18,965 nt of DNA from Russula earlei (Eukaryota > Basidiomycota > Agaricomycetes > Russulales > Russulaceae), in contig JAGFNK010000893.1 of assembly GCA_025769875.1 (NCBI GenBank), positions 1 through 18,965 on the forward strand, in the 5' to 3' direction. Each line of letters begins with the position of its first letter. The first letter of the stretch is position 1. The notes beneath the pieces are model-generated. The model had not been told where the DNA came from and did no database searches. It was given only the letters and a program-made list of their open reading frames with translations. This document shows positions 9,601-18,965 of the stretch, one piece after another. A program made the position numbers and the translations under genes.

Positions 9601-10300
9601 CGGGCAGTATCCGTCGCCGCAGATGAGTCATTGCGCATCGTGCAGTGTGGACAGGCATATAGGTGAAAAACTCCATGGATTAAGCATCGACAACAATCTC
9701 GAGAGCGCCGTGAGTCTGAGGACGAATTCCTGAGGTGAACTCGCGATTTGTGCTGAGTTGGACAAACAGCATATTGAATAACCGGAGGAAGGGAAGCTGA
9801 TGTTGGGTGACATGCATGGTCAAACGTATCCGATGTCATGGACTTATTCGAACAATTTTATAGGCTAGAAACAATCTTTCTTTAGACACGCACTGTCACT
9901 CCTTGAAGCTTTGATTATTAATTAAGTCTTTAGGTACCTCTCTTGAATGCTTATTATTTCCACCCGCTCTCCCTCATTGTCTGCTGTCTTTCCTCTCTGC
10001 CTCTCTGTTCCCTTAGTCCTCATCCAGCATCATGAACTCAAGCGTGGCATTCCGGCACACTACAAACCAGACAGAAAAATGAGCAAAGCAAAGGGGGTAG
10101 CGCTGTGATGTTCAAAGGGACGGGGGGGAAGGTCGGTGAAAAGGTTATCCTGGGGTAGAAGGTCGGAGATAGAAAGATACGGGTCGAACAGCAGAGTGGA
10201 ACGACGAAAGCCCTGCGTTGGCCACAACGGATGAGAATAAAGGTAGGAGACAAGGACGAGGACAAAAGAAATGTTGCCCCCACCCCTTCTCCTTGTGTAT
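9539..10300. other. Intergenic, convergent 3' ends, no gene seen
   Basis: It lies between the 3' end of membrane-gene copy 1 (+) and the stop of the aminopeptidase gene (-), so it should hold both transcript ends. The first about 60 bases still match the tail of copy 2. CT-rich stretches at 9955-10030 and G-rich ones at 10090-10140 are the only structure I see. Confidence 0.5.
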
Positions 10301-13060
10301 TTACTCTCCCCACTCTATCATGGCGCCGCCTGGTCCCGCAGGGCCAATCGTACGCTCCGCCTCGCGGCGTGAATACTTGAGGGCACGCTTGTCGTCCCGG
10401 AGACAGCCCTCGAGGGCGCTATGACACTCTCGATTGTGTTTGCGCAACCACTCCTTCTCCTCCTTGCTGAGCATGTGCTCCAGCACCATACGCGTCTGGA
10501 TCGGCACGCACGTCAGCCGCTCGAAGCCGAGCCAGCTTTGGTCAGACTCGGTGTGCTTGGTCTGCACATTGCGCACGACAAGAACGGATCCTATCCGAAT
10601 GCCGTATTCATCTGATTTGTCTGTTTGGGGGTGTCAGATGGACATATTCAGGTTAGAGGCGAATGCCACTTACAATAACCGGGCTCGTTGGTGAGAACGT
10701 GGCCAGGTGTCAGAGGCACACTACTGGACAAACCATGCAAAACTTCATGAACGCCGAGGAACGCATGGCCAGTTCCGTCCTGTCGATCAGATCGCAAACA
10801 ATGAGGATCTCAATAAAGTCGATCGAAACGTGAATCACTCACGAGGAAGTTCATGCCGTCCTGCCACAAACTCTTGCTCGCAATGACGTTCCTCGCAAGG
10901 ACATCCAATTGTGCACCCGTGGTACCCCTTGGGAAGATAATATTGTCTATGGCGATCTAAACGCAACGAAAAGTGAGCATATGAAGAGATATGAAGAAGA
11001 AAATACTCAGCTTACGTGGCCTTGCAACACCCGCGTGTATGCCTCACTCTGTTCCAATGTTGGGCGACCAAAGTGCACGGTTCGTGTGGTATCGCATGTG
11101 CCATCACGATACTGTCCTCCGGAGCCATTGGAGGTAAGGGGTTTCCTTGTCTATAATGTAAGACCCGCTCTTTGATGGGCGATAATGTGGGAGGGCGGCA
11201 TTAGGTCCAGTAGCGGAGATGTTCTCATATGCAAGTCCCATAAAGTTCTTCGCATTTCTCCTGAACTCGGTCAGTCGCCAGGCGGCTTCCCACTCGGAGA
11301 TTTCGAAACCCTTGGCCATCTTCTCGTCAAGCCAAGCAAGGAACTGCACGTAACAGGTACCGTCACGGAGGCAGGCACGCTTGAGCCCCTGGATCTCAAC
11401 TTCGTTCTTGACGCTCCTCATCTCCTCGACAATCGAAGGAGCCAGAGAGTAACGCTTGTATGTCAACATGAGCGAGATGGCATATGACGTCTGCGGGGGG
11501 ATGATCATCTGTTTGATGTCATGACAAGAGATTGATACGAATGATTGGAGCGAGACGGGCGAGAACACGAGCCTTTCCTTCGCCCCATTCGCGCATGCGT
11601 AAAAAGTTCCAAATGGCGTTGTAATCCCTGATCTCGACTTGGAGAGACTGGAGATATTCGCGCACCGGCACCTCGACCTTCCCCTGTTCAACAAACAGGA
11701 TGGCGCGATTCAAGCCAATGTACAAATGTGAGATAAAGACAGGATTGAAGGGGACATCATTGCCACGAAGATTGAGTACATATGCTACATCCCAGAGTCA
11801 TGATCGCACGATGGTCGATAAAGGGCTGAATACAAACCCACCGACGGAAGCCAAATTGGACACTAAGGTGCCAACGTGTTGATCGCGTGACCGCGGTTGG
11901 ATCTTGGAGGGTGATGGACTGGATACGGGGTAGCTTCTGATCCAATCGCGCACTTGAGCGAGCTTGTTCGAAGCACCTTTGCCTGTATGAGCATTGCGTA
12001 CGAATGAGTGACGAAGCGACGACAGTAAGCTGCGGGACTCACCGGTGTATTCGATGGGCTGAACAAAGATCTTGTTCATCGAACGCGCTGGTTTATCCTC
12101 CCAAATTAGGTCGATCAGGTTCTGGGCTGGGTGAACAAGCTCAGAATTTTTGGCTTTCAACAGAGGGTAAAGTTGTTGTGCAACCTCATTGGAGATCATG
12201 CGAGCATCAAGACCAACCCTAGATTCATTGACACGATCCTGCAAAGAGGGTCAGTGTCAAATATCCTCGGGGTGAGGATGGGTTAGCGGTCGCACTCACA
12301 GTGATCCAATCCACCCAATTTCGTGGTCCGGAAAGTACACCGGCGCGAATCAACACCCAATTATGGTCAAGCTCTCTCTCAGCTTGAAGCCAATGGCGTG
12401 AGTCGGTTATCAGATAAGCGGCAGTCTTTGTTATGACAGCTTGGCCAGCCCGGCCGGTAAAGCTAGATTAAGAACGATTATTGGATTGAGTCCGAGATTG
12501 CGCAGCCACACGTACTTTGTGAGCCATTCCATTCGCTTGTCGCTTTCGGCGGTGTATTCACATTGATGGACGTCCTCGGTAGGCACGACGCTACACACAG
12601 AAACACGTCCGCGTTGAAGGCGACAAAAAGAAAGGGATGGAACGGACTAGTAATCAAGGTTATCCCTTGCCATGAGTTTGCGTAGTTCTACGAGACGCGG
12701 GTACGTGTCCACGACATCGCGTATGGGATTCTGATAGTACTCCTTGCGCTCGAGGGCTGAACCAACGAGGGTGTTTATGGAGTCGCTGCGTGTGAGGGTG
12801 TTTGTGGAGCCGCTGCTCACAGGTGTGAGGGAGGACTGCTTGGAGTTGTTGGACCGTTTGCTCCAGCCGAAGAGGTTGCTGGACTTTGGAGCCCCGCTGG
12901 CTTGGGAGCCTTTAGGATGCTGAAACATGTGACGAGTCGGAGGCTGGGCGTCCTCTCGGGGTGGGATAGACGGCGGATGGTTTCGGTGGATGACGAATGG
13001 TTGTCCTTCTCCTTGTCCTTGTCCGTGCGGCGGCTGAAACCGAGCTCCCAGTCGTAGCAC
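10301..13060 (-). CDS. AMPP: Xaa-Pro aminopeptidase P (M24B), one frame break and altered metal site
   Basis: Cytosolic AMPP removes the N-terminal residue from peptides with proline second, using two metal ions. Ten exons fit in phase: 13060-12648, 12590-12516, 12462-12300, 12238-12043, 11982-11842, 11784-11573, 11508-11016, 10956-10843, 10779-10674 and 10620-10301, about 743 residues. That is longer than the usual 600-620; the first about 100 are Ser/Pro-rich, unconserved tail. Two creatinase-like N-domains (SALERKEYY to RDYNAIW) precede the pita-bread domain. Ligands seen: Asp in GTCDTTRT (11093-11091), His in GTGH (10766-10764), Glu in NEPGYY (10686-10684), Glu in GFERLT (10522-10520). 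Oddities: one extra base near 11128-11134; the first ligand Asp (family DSGGQ) reads Gly (11126-11124); about three residues are missing after GTGH. The exon 6 intron has a GC donor. A frame starting MPLLNKLCYDW at 13080 may be the true N-terminus, needing another frame change. Confidence 0.85.
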
Positions 13061-13080
13061 AACTTGTTCAGGAGGGGCAA

Positions 13081-13793
13081 CAGGGAGAGTGGTCGAGCTT
13101 AGGCGCTGCAGCCATCTGGTGATTTGGCTGTGCGTTTGGCTGTGCGATTCCGAGTCCGCGTTTACTTGATCGGACAGTCACACCATGTCACACCCAAAAT
13201 TGAGAAAAGTGCAAATCAGAAGGTGCGGAGGTGCAGCCGGGGGAGGGGAGGGGGGTAGGCCACTCTGTATTTATGAGCTGCATCTTGGTGACAATATCAT
13301 ATTGCCCAGTTTGCATGTGCGGCCGGATCACCAAACGTACTACCGAACGCCACTGTGTGAATCCACCTGCTCGAACGCATCGTTCCGGTGTCAGATCTCC
13401 ACGTAGTGGGGGGCATGGTGAGTGTCTCCTTTCATTTTTGGAGATGATCATGGGTTCTCCTCATCAGTCCTATCATCAACAAAAGGAAGCTTCCCCGCTT
13501 CAACAACAGACGCTACCTTGTTCTTCTTGGGGACACCGTCGTTTCCTTGACTCTTTGGCTCGTGGCTGCACCGGCGCAATCAAGACATCCGGTTCTAGAA
13601 GCATTGAACTGATTGTTGATTGCTACCACTTTCATGGTCCTGTCCTTACGTGGCTCGCAGTGTTGTCACAGCCTGTGCAACTCAGTGTGATACGTCCTAT
13701 AGTATTTAAAGATCAATGGATCGTGTGATAATCCGGAACCTCTCTTTTTCGTCTTCTATATCCTACCGTCTGTTTCACAGACGCCGTGCCAGT
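13081..13793. promoter_or_regulatory. Divergent intergenic region between AMPP (-) and membrane-gene copy 2 (+)
   Basis: Should contain both promoters. The right half (13377-13793) is the duplicate of the copy 1 upstream flank. An AT-rich CTATAGTATTTAAAG near 13698-13712 is a TATA-like candidate for copy 2, followed by a pyrimidine-rich stretch before the ATG. Long open frames here (for example 13231-13728) look unlike protein and I leave them out. Confidence 0.5.
13239..13255 (+). other. G-rich tract in the divergent promoter
   Basis: Three runs of 5, 4 and 6 G separated by single A. It has three rather than four runs of at least three G, so a three-layer quadruplex is not clearly encoded. 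Its location about 180 bases upstream of the AMPP start suggests at most a regulatory or nucleosome effect. Confidence 0.35.
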
Positions 13794-15420
13794 ATGACCA
13801 ACTATCAAGACCCCATTGTACTTCTACGGGTTTTGGGTGCGCCTGCATATAGAGCCCGACACTAGGTCGGAGGATTCTAACGAACCTGTCTGTCTCTCAA
13901 CAGTGGAACTCAAGAACTTCTGGCACACTCTGAATGGCCTCTACATGTACTTATGTCTGCGTCGCTGTGGTAACCTCCGGTTTTCATTCTCCATTTCCAG
14001 TTGGGAGTTCTTCACAACGCTTGACTACGAATGGAACATCCTCCGAGGGCATCGCCCCTACCGGTGGACGATATGGGTCCGTGATTGCGAGTGCTTTCTA
14101 TCGTCACACTGGTACACGCCGGAGAAAACGTTGACTTCTCTTCGCCAGATATACACACTTACTCGGACGACCACCCTTGCAGCCGTAATCCTCACCTTCA
14201 TTAATCTGGACATGACTACTCCAATAAATTGTCAGGTAGGTCGTCGCCCCTCCTAACTCATCACACTTTCACTCTGATTGTGCGTAATCCTGAGGTCACG
14301 GTTACCTCAGAACTTGTAAGTGCCTGTGATGTGCTCGCACCTTCTAGGCGAGAAACCTTTTTTCAGATCTTTAGCTACATCAGCGTTGCCGCCGCTTCGC
14401 TCTTGATTGTACTTCGTGTGTACGTCAGCTGCTTTCTATACGAATGGCATCTTTCCCAACCCGCCGCTCGTCGACGCTTCCAGCGTTGCCATTTGGAACA
14501 AAATCAAGATCATTATTATTGTCTCAGCTTTTTTATGGGTGACCAATGTTGCCGTCATTATCCGAGGCAAGTCCCATTCCCTCTCCCTCCCACAGACGAT
14601 CGTCACACACTCTCCCACGTTGTTTTCGTCAGGGATCGTGCAGGTAGTTAATCGCCTGCTTTTGTCATTCGAGACTTAACCGCCTGCAGCTCCGCGCTGT
14701 ATGGGATCCTGCTCTGAAAGTTTGCTTCATACTCAACTCCGAGATAAGCAAACCAAATATAATCGTAACCCTCATCAGCGACATCTTCTTGCTTCTCACA
14801 ATGCTCGGTGGATTGATGGACCTGCGCCGTCTCGGTGGTGGCACATTTGGCATCGGACGCCTCCTCTGGAATCAGGTGGGACAGTGGCAGCCCCCTCGTC
14901 TGTGTAAGCTATCTGCTGACCTATTCCATGTTCACAAGGGCGTCATTTGGCTCGTAATTGCTATCATCGCAGAGGCCACACCGATGGTACGTCCTGTACA
15001 TCGTCACTGCGCATCTCATTGAAATGTAACGTTGCAGATATTAATTATACTGAATCTGAACGGTAATGTCGCTTCCCTTCCAGTGGTTGCCGGTCCGATT
15101 TATGCTCTAAAAAACCAGCTCCGTTCAACGTCGTACGTCGTCGTCTTCAAGTAGGGAAGGCTCTAATGTCGTTCTGCAATGTAGATGTTTCAGCATCCAG
15201 CAGTGATCACATTGGCAATCGCTGCAACACGGATATACCGCTCTCTATCAGACTTTGTCTCTGGATCCAACGATATGTGCGACTTTCATCCCCTACTGTA
15301 TTCTCCAGGGCTCACGGCTGTCGATGACTCCACAAGCATATTCCAGAGCCTCCACTTCTGCGATATCAAAAATCCGAGTACGAAGGAGAACCTCTCTACA
15401 CCAATGCCAGCCGGGCGTGA
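13377..15420 (+). repeat. Segmental duplication, copy B (partner 7490-9600)
   Basis: Direct-orientation partner of copy A. Promoter, all twelve exons and the introns correspond in order, with matching intron phases. This copy keeps an open frame. Confidence 0.85.
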
Positions 15421-15508
15421 CCTAGTCCCAGATAACGATCTAGAAAAAGCACTGAGGGGTAAACGAATAAGTGTCCTTATCGGAGAGGGGAAAACCGATG
15501 CTGTGTGA
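13794..15508 (+). CDS. Multi-pass membrane protein, DUF6533-like family, copy 2 (intact)
   Basis: Twelve exons fit in phase with no break: 13794-13836, 13904-13946, 14001-14076, 14149-14235, 14295-14315, 14367-14419, 14484-14566, 14633-14643, 14690-14875, 14939-14986, 15038-15136 and 15185-15508. The product is 357 residues. Function is unknown; this is an agaricomycete-expanded family of integral membrane proteins. The N-terminal signature is WEFFTTLDYEWNILRGHRPY near residues 30-50. Helices follow at TLTRTTTLAAVILTFI, IFSYISVAAASLLIVLRVVA, IIIIVSAFLWVTNVAVIIR, IIVTLISDIFLLLTMLGGL, GVIWLVIAIIAEATPMILII and VASLPVVAGPIYAL, about six or seven in all. LGGGTFGIGRLLWNQ is a conserved cytosolic-type loop. 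The C-tail is polar and low in conservation. Exons 5 (21 bases) and 8 (11 bases) are microexons; the intron after exon 7 starts GCAAGT. The exon 11 donor (TAC then GTCGTC) is the least certain. DUF6533 membership is judged by pattern only. Confidence 0.8.
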
Positions 15509-16170
15509 CATACTGCCCAAAATCTTTATTTCGATAGTGTCTCCTTGCACACGCACTCCGTGATGCTTTAGTCAGTCAGTAGGACCATTATTAAAGAGCA
15601 CATTGAACATAACTTCTTGAGGCAAAAGGTCTACCGGCAAGAGATTGATCTCACCTATATCCCAACTCGAAGGGGCTCTGTTCGAAATGAGCCATGCAAC
15701 CCGGACCGGACCGGAAATGTCGTAATACTCGCGCTTTTTCTCTCCGTTTTTCCTCAGCGTTTTATACACAAGACTACAGGACGAGATCGGTACTTTTATC
15801 ATTCATCTAAACCAATAGGGTCTATAGTTCTCGCTCTACAGTTCGAAAAACGCCATGACGGTGTTTTCACCCAACCCTCCGACGTCCTCCGGACGAATCA
15901 ACGGAGACGTTGGACGAAACACGCGAACAGGCGTCGCCATTGCCACTGGTCCGCACTTGCAATCGAAAAAAGCAACGGCCTGCGCCCAATGTCTGTTCCA
16001 GATCTCAGACGCCGCCTCTCCGCGTCGCATCCGGCAGCAGCAAGCCATGTTGTCCACACCATCCAAGTCGTGGAGCCCTTGCTCAAAAGTAGTATGGCGC
16101 CGATCCACATGCCCCTCCCTGCATGGCACGAGCGAGAAGAATCGCGCGGCCCCGCGACCCCTCTTCATCA

Positions 16171-16215
16171 GGTGACGTCGAAAAAAAAAAAATTTAAAAA
16201 GAGAGAGAGAGAGAC
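16171..16215 (+). repeat. Poly(A) tract followed by GA microsatellite
   Basis: A run of 12 A (16181-16192), TTT, five A, then seven GA units. Just before it sits TGACGTCG, a near match to the ATF/CREB half-palindrome TGACGTCA. Poly(dA) next to such a site is common in fungal promoters; a role here is inferred. Confidence 0.45.
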
Positions 16216-16349
16216 ATCCACCGCTCGCGGATTCGTCCAATGGCTATCGGAGCGTGCCAGGGAGAAGTCTGTCAGTCAAATACTGCCACGCTCGTGGGAT
16301 CGCTCAGGGATGGCGTTGCGGAGCGGCATCCCATCCCCGGCCCGCGGAA

Positions 16350-16381
16350 GGACGCCAAAAAAAAAAAAAAAAAAAGGACGC
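16350..16381 (+). repeat. A19 tract flanked by a 6-bp direct repeat
   Basis: Nineteen A at 16357-16375 lie between two copies of GGACGC (16350-16355 and 16376-16381). This could be slippage, or the scar of a very short poly(A)-primed insertion. Confidence 0.5.
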
Positions 16382-16622
16382 GATATGAAGTTGACAGTAT
16401 CGGCGCAACATGGACGAGGGCGGCCGATCATAAACCATACGGCTATTGAGCTGTGGGATATACCGCGGGATGCCGGCGCTCCACTGCTCTACCTTCAACG
16501 TCCGTTCCCCATACAGCAACAGCGGGCGGAGGGTCTCGGCTACACAAGGGACGATCACGACATCAGCAGCCCCTACATCCGTTCGGTACCCCCTGTTGCA
16601 CCGCTGGAAAAAGCGTGAAATT

Positions 16623-16954
16623 TCATCGTCCCGAGCCCGCTATATAACCGCAGTGCTCATAGTAGGTTTCTTCCTGGATGGCTATAACATCAAGGCCACA
16701 TAGACGGAGGGAATACTGTGAACCCAGGCTCCGAGTCATGGTGGCGAAAAAGAGACGAGTGGAGTAGATAACCCGTGGATAACCCAGCGCCTGATCCGCT
16801 TCGAACTTGAACCCCAAATTCGACTCGAAGCTTAATAAGTTGATCAGTTCCGATATCACTTTTCGAGAAAGAGAGACGACTCGAAGAAAGGCTCGTAGAG
16901 AGAAGGGATGGTGACATCCGTCGCATCGACATTAAATTCCGCGTCTACATCCAT
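16623..16954 (-). other. Two adjoining minus-strand frames, protein-like but unidentified
   Basis: From ATG at 16954, preceded by a pyrimidine-rich stretch and CGCAA, the frame reads MDVDAEFNVDATDVTIPSLY and stops at 16856. A different frame then continues from 16859 to a stop at 16623 with INLLSFESNLGFKFEADQAL and SLRLCGLDVIAIQEE. Composition is balanced, unlike the chance frames nearby. No splice pair of plausible length joins them. It may be a frameshifted or decayed gene; I do not recognise it. Confidence 0.25.
16641..16647 (+). promoter_or_regulatory. TATA-like box
   Basis: TATATAA in an otherwise GC-rich neighbourhood (GCCCGCTATATAACCGC). No clear gene starts downstream on the plus strand, so its use is unproven. 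Confidence 0.25.
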
Positions 16955-17221
16955 TTGCGATTGTGGTACGAGAAATTGGGAGCAACAAGAAAACAGGACA
17001 AGGTGCGTTAACGTGTTGGAATAGTTCGTGTAGCGTGTTTTTTTGCGCAATTGGGGAGAAACTGAGTCTATGTAAGGATTGAATGAGGGTCGCCGATGTG
17101 TCCGTTTTTGAATGCAGTCCGCAGTATCTATGTACCACTATGAAGAGGGAGAGGTATCTGGTCGTGCGCCAAGAATAAAATAAGAGAAAAATTTAGAGAT
17201 CCCAGACCCGTTATTGTGCGA

Positions 17222-18965
17222 TCAATATGAGAAGATCATCAACCAGGGGTTAAGCACGATCGGGAAGAGGATGTGACTGCCGGCAACCACTGCGAGCGGG
17301 AAGATGACCGCCCAATCGTATCCGGGAACCTGCCACCCGAGAGGCACAAGGTCCGTCGAGAGAACAACCATCATCGCAAAGATGAAGAAACTGATGGTCA
17401 GCGACAGCCAGAAGCGGCGCAAAATTCGCGGCACTTCGATGAAGAAGTTGGACCGCTCTACCTCCTTCTTGGTTGCTCCCCACATGATGTTGTATGAGAA
17501 GAGGTGCGCGAGAAGCGCCTGAGACAGATGGATGGACAGTCCACCGAAAAAGAAGAAACTGCGCGCATTAATGAGAAATGCAGGCTTTTCGAATGCAGGA
17601 TGGAAGCACTTACAAGAACGGGATCCAGGTGATGTTTTCAAGGAATGAAGAAGCAAGGCTTCGTTGACCGAGGCGGTACTCGAGCAGCGTATAACCGATA
17701 TTACCAGCGCCGGGGAAGACAACAGTACATGCAAGCCAGATTTCGAAAGAGTGCTCATAGAAGCCATCAACGTTGAATGATAGGCCAAGGATGAGGTAGT
17801 TTTATAAACGAAAGGAGAGCCGATGCAGCGAGTCCGTAGTACGAGAACATGTCTGGAATCCTGTCAGTGCCACTCCCCAATTGATCAGTTGAGGCAGCTC
17901 ACAAGACATCATGCTGACTTTATAGTGAACAGGAGCGTTCGACCACAAGAAAACACGCAGCTGCTTATTGATTGGACCCAAACGCCACCACTGTATGAGT
18001 GGATTGAAGATAAGCTCGTTGCATCCTGGCAATGGAATCTCAGCCAATGTCAACTCTGACCGTATGGGGAGAACCCACCATACGAGTACTTTTGCCACCG
18101 GTTCAGTTCGTCGTCACATGTCAATGACACACCTTCCTTGAAGCCGCCTTCAGAATATGTCGCCCATCGAATAAGGTATCCCTTGAGCTTCACGCGACTA
18201 TCAGAGACCGATGCCTTCCCGATTCAGTTAACAACCAACCTGCAGACGTAGCGCCATGTCAAAGTCCTCAGACACGTTCGTCTCTGACCAGATCTTCTTC
18301 TTATTGTTGTCGCCGGCGTCCTCGAACGCCGCATCCTGGAGTGCAGACCAACGAAGGAAGGCATTGTGACCGACAAAAGGCGCGACTTCTCCGTTTGCGC
18401 ATGCCATCGAGATACACTTGTTGATACGGCGGGTAAAGTGTGCGATACCGTTCTCGAAATAGTGATGGGCAACCTGCATGACATCTACGACTAGTTTGAA
18501 CGTCTGGGTGACGCGGAAACACGGAAAAAGCACTTACCAGAGTCGTGTTGAATGATCGCAACCTCTGGACACTCGGAAAGCTCACGAGCGGCGTCACGGA
18601 AGCAGTCCTGTGTGATCACCATCAGCATCGATCGATGCACCAGCGTGAAATAGCCAGCGTGTACCTCGGGAACGATGGTATCAGAGTCGACGATGAGAAT
18701 AACCTCGCCGATACGGAGCGCCTTGGCATTGTGTGCCCATGGCTTGAAGAGCCTTCCACTTTCCTCGTATTTTCATCGACAGCCAAGCGCAGTGCCTGCT
18801 CCTCAATATCCTCACCACTGTCATCGGAAGAGGTGGACTCGGCAAGAGACGCCTTCTCTCCACGCTCAATCTCAAGTCGGCGAATGTGCTCTTCCATCCT
18901 GAGGCTGAGTGCAAGACCGTAGTTCATGTTGCTTGCCTTCTTGAATCGCCCACGGCGCTTGAAGC
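17222..18965 (-). CDS. Glycosyltransferase family 2, C-terminal part (5' end outside window)
   Basis: A processive, membrane-bound GT2 enzyme that moves sugar from a nucleotide sugar onto a glycan; donor and product are not evident. Seven exons: 18965-18665 (partial), 18607-18538, 18484-18240, 18187-18079, 18025-17903, 17852-17614 and 17558-17222. Catalytic elements in order: the DxD-type EVILIVDSDTIVPE, the base region ETNVSEDFDMALRLQ, and NPLIQWWRLGPI as the Q-x-x-R acceptor motif. At least four membrane segments follow (SYYGLAASALLSF, EIWLACTVVFPGAG, FFFFGGLSIHLSQALLAHLF, FWLSLTISFFIFAMMVVL), then YDWAVIFPLAVVAGSHIL and the ending NPWLMIFSY. Two frame breaks: one base missing (or two extra) at 18768-18773, where GATGAAAATACG should read on into YEESGRLFKPWAHN, and one extra base in an A4 run at 17799-17803. 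Everything else splices in phase, so sequence error is as likely as decay. Confidence 0.85.

Larger units (their letters stand above)
15617..16618 (+). other. Unexplained 333-codon open frame, status doubtful
   Basis: A frame of 333 codons without stop is long for chance at this base composition. The product is unlike a folded protein: very rich in Arg, low in repeating hydrophobic pattern, with lysine runs produced by poly(A) tracts at 16181 and 16357. A 134-codon frame overlaps it on the minus strand, and a second plus frame at 15855-16175 starts with a plausible MTVFSPNPPTSSGR. I see no domain. It may be GC-driven chance; a species-specific orphan gene is the alternative. Confidence 0.2.
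15509..17221. other. Long intergenic stretch, no recognised gene
   Basis: Between the end of membrane-gene copy 2 and the end of the glycosyltransferase. It contains an unexplained plus-strand open frame, two poly(A) tracts, a GA repeat, a TATA-like box and two short minus-strand frames (each listed separately). None matches a family I know. Confidence 0.5.

Noticed and set aside
13239..13255. G-quadruplex in the divergent promoter
   Set aside because: Only three runs of three or more G, so a standard four-run quadruplex is not encoded.
13231..13728. 165-codon plus-strand frame in the divergent promoter
   Set aside because: It covers the duplicated promoter region; the equivalent stretch at 7490-7900 does not keep the frame, and the product has no protein-like pattern.
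15836..16240. 134-codon minus-strand frame in the 3' intergenic stretch
   Set aside because: It overlaps two plus-strand frames, begins in the poly(A)/GA repeat and is rich in Cys and Arg; no domain seen.
1..18965. tRNA genes and bacterial-style operons
   Set aside because: No T-loop consensus with a matching acceptor stem was noticed, and all real genes are intron-split in fungal style.

Overview
The window looks like nuclear DNA of a filamentous fungus, most likely an agaricomycete (mushroom-forming basidiomycete). Genes are split by many introns of about 48-67 bases with GT/GC...AG borders. The families seen are an NLR-type NACHT-ankyrin protein, a BED-finger hAT transposase, a multi-pass membrane family expanded in agaricomycetes, a cytosolic aminopeptidase P and a processive family-2 glycosyltransferase. 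There is no bacterial-style operon, CRISPR array, rRNA or recognisable tRNA. All gene models were spliced by hand from reading frames, intron borders and codon phase; no search was run.

Layout. 1-987: no certain gene; one unidentified protein-like fragment on the minus strand. 988-2385 (+): relic of a NACHT-ankyrin gene without its N-terminal half, with at least four frame breaks. 3017-7356: a complete 4,324-bp hAT DNA transposon (3025-7348) with 12-bp perfect terminal inverted repeats, a perfect 8-bp target-site duplication and subterminal TATACAGT motifs. Its twelve-exon transposase gene (minus strand) covers the whole family architecture but carries two single-base insertions, a lost splice donor and an in-frame TGA. 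7490-9600 and 13377-15420: two direct copies of a segment with promoter and twelve-exon membrane-protein gene. The first copy (7960-9538) is broken, the second (13794-15508) is fully open when spliced (357 residues). Between them, 10301-13060 (-): an aminopeptidase P gene (M24B) of ten exons with one frame break and unusual changes at its metal site. 15509-17221: long gap with an unexplained open frame, poly(A)/GA tracts and a TATA-like box, no recognised gene. 17222-18965 (-): the C-terminal part of a family-2 glycosyltransferase whose 5' end lies outside the window, with two frame breaks.

The genes do not form a pathway. The common thread is a dynamic locus: transposon insertion, tandem duplication with possible gene conversion, a degraded immune-receptor-like gene, and single-base indels in nearly every coding unit. 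Several of those indels lie in or beside short homopolymers, so true decay and sequence error both have to be considered. I found no convincing new biological system. The best items for follow-up are the precisely bounded hAT element with its long N-terminal extension, the duplicated membrane-gene pair with its near-identical 3' tract, and the altered aminopeptidase metal site.
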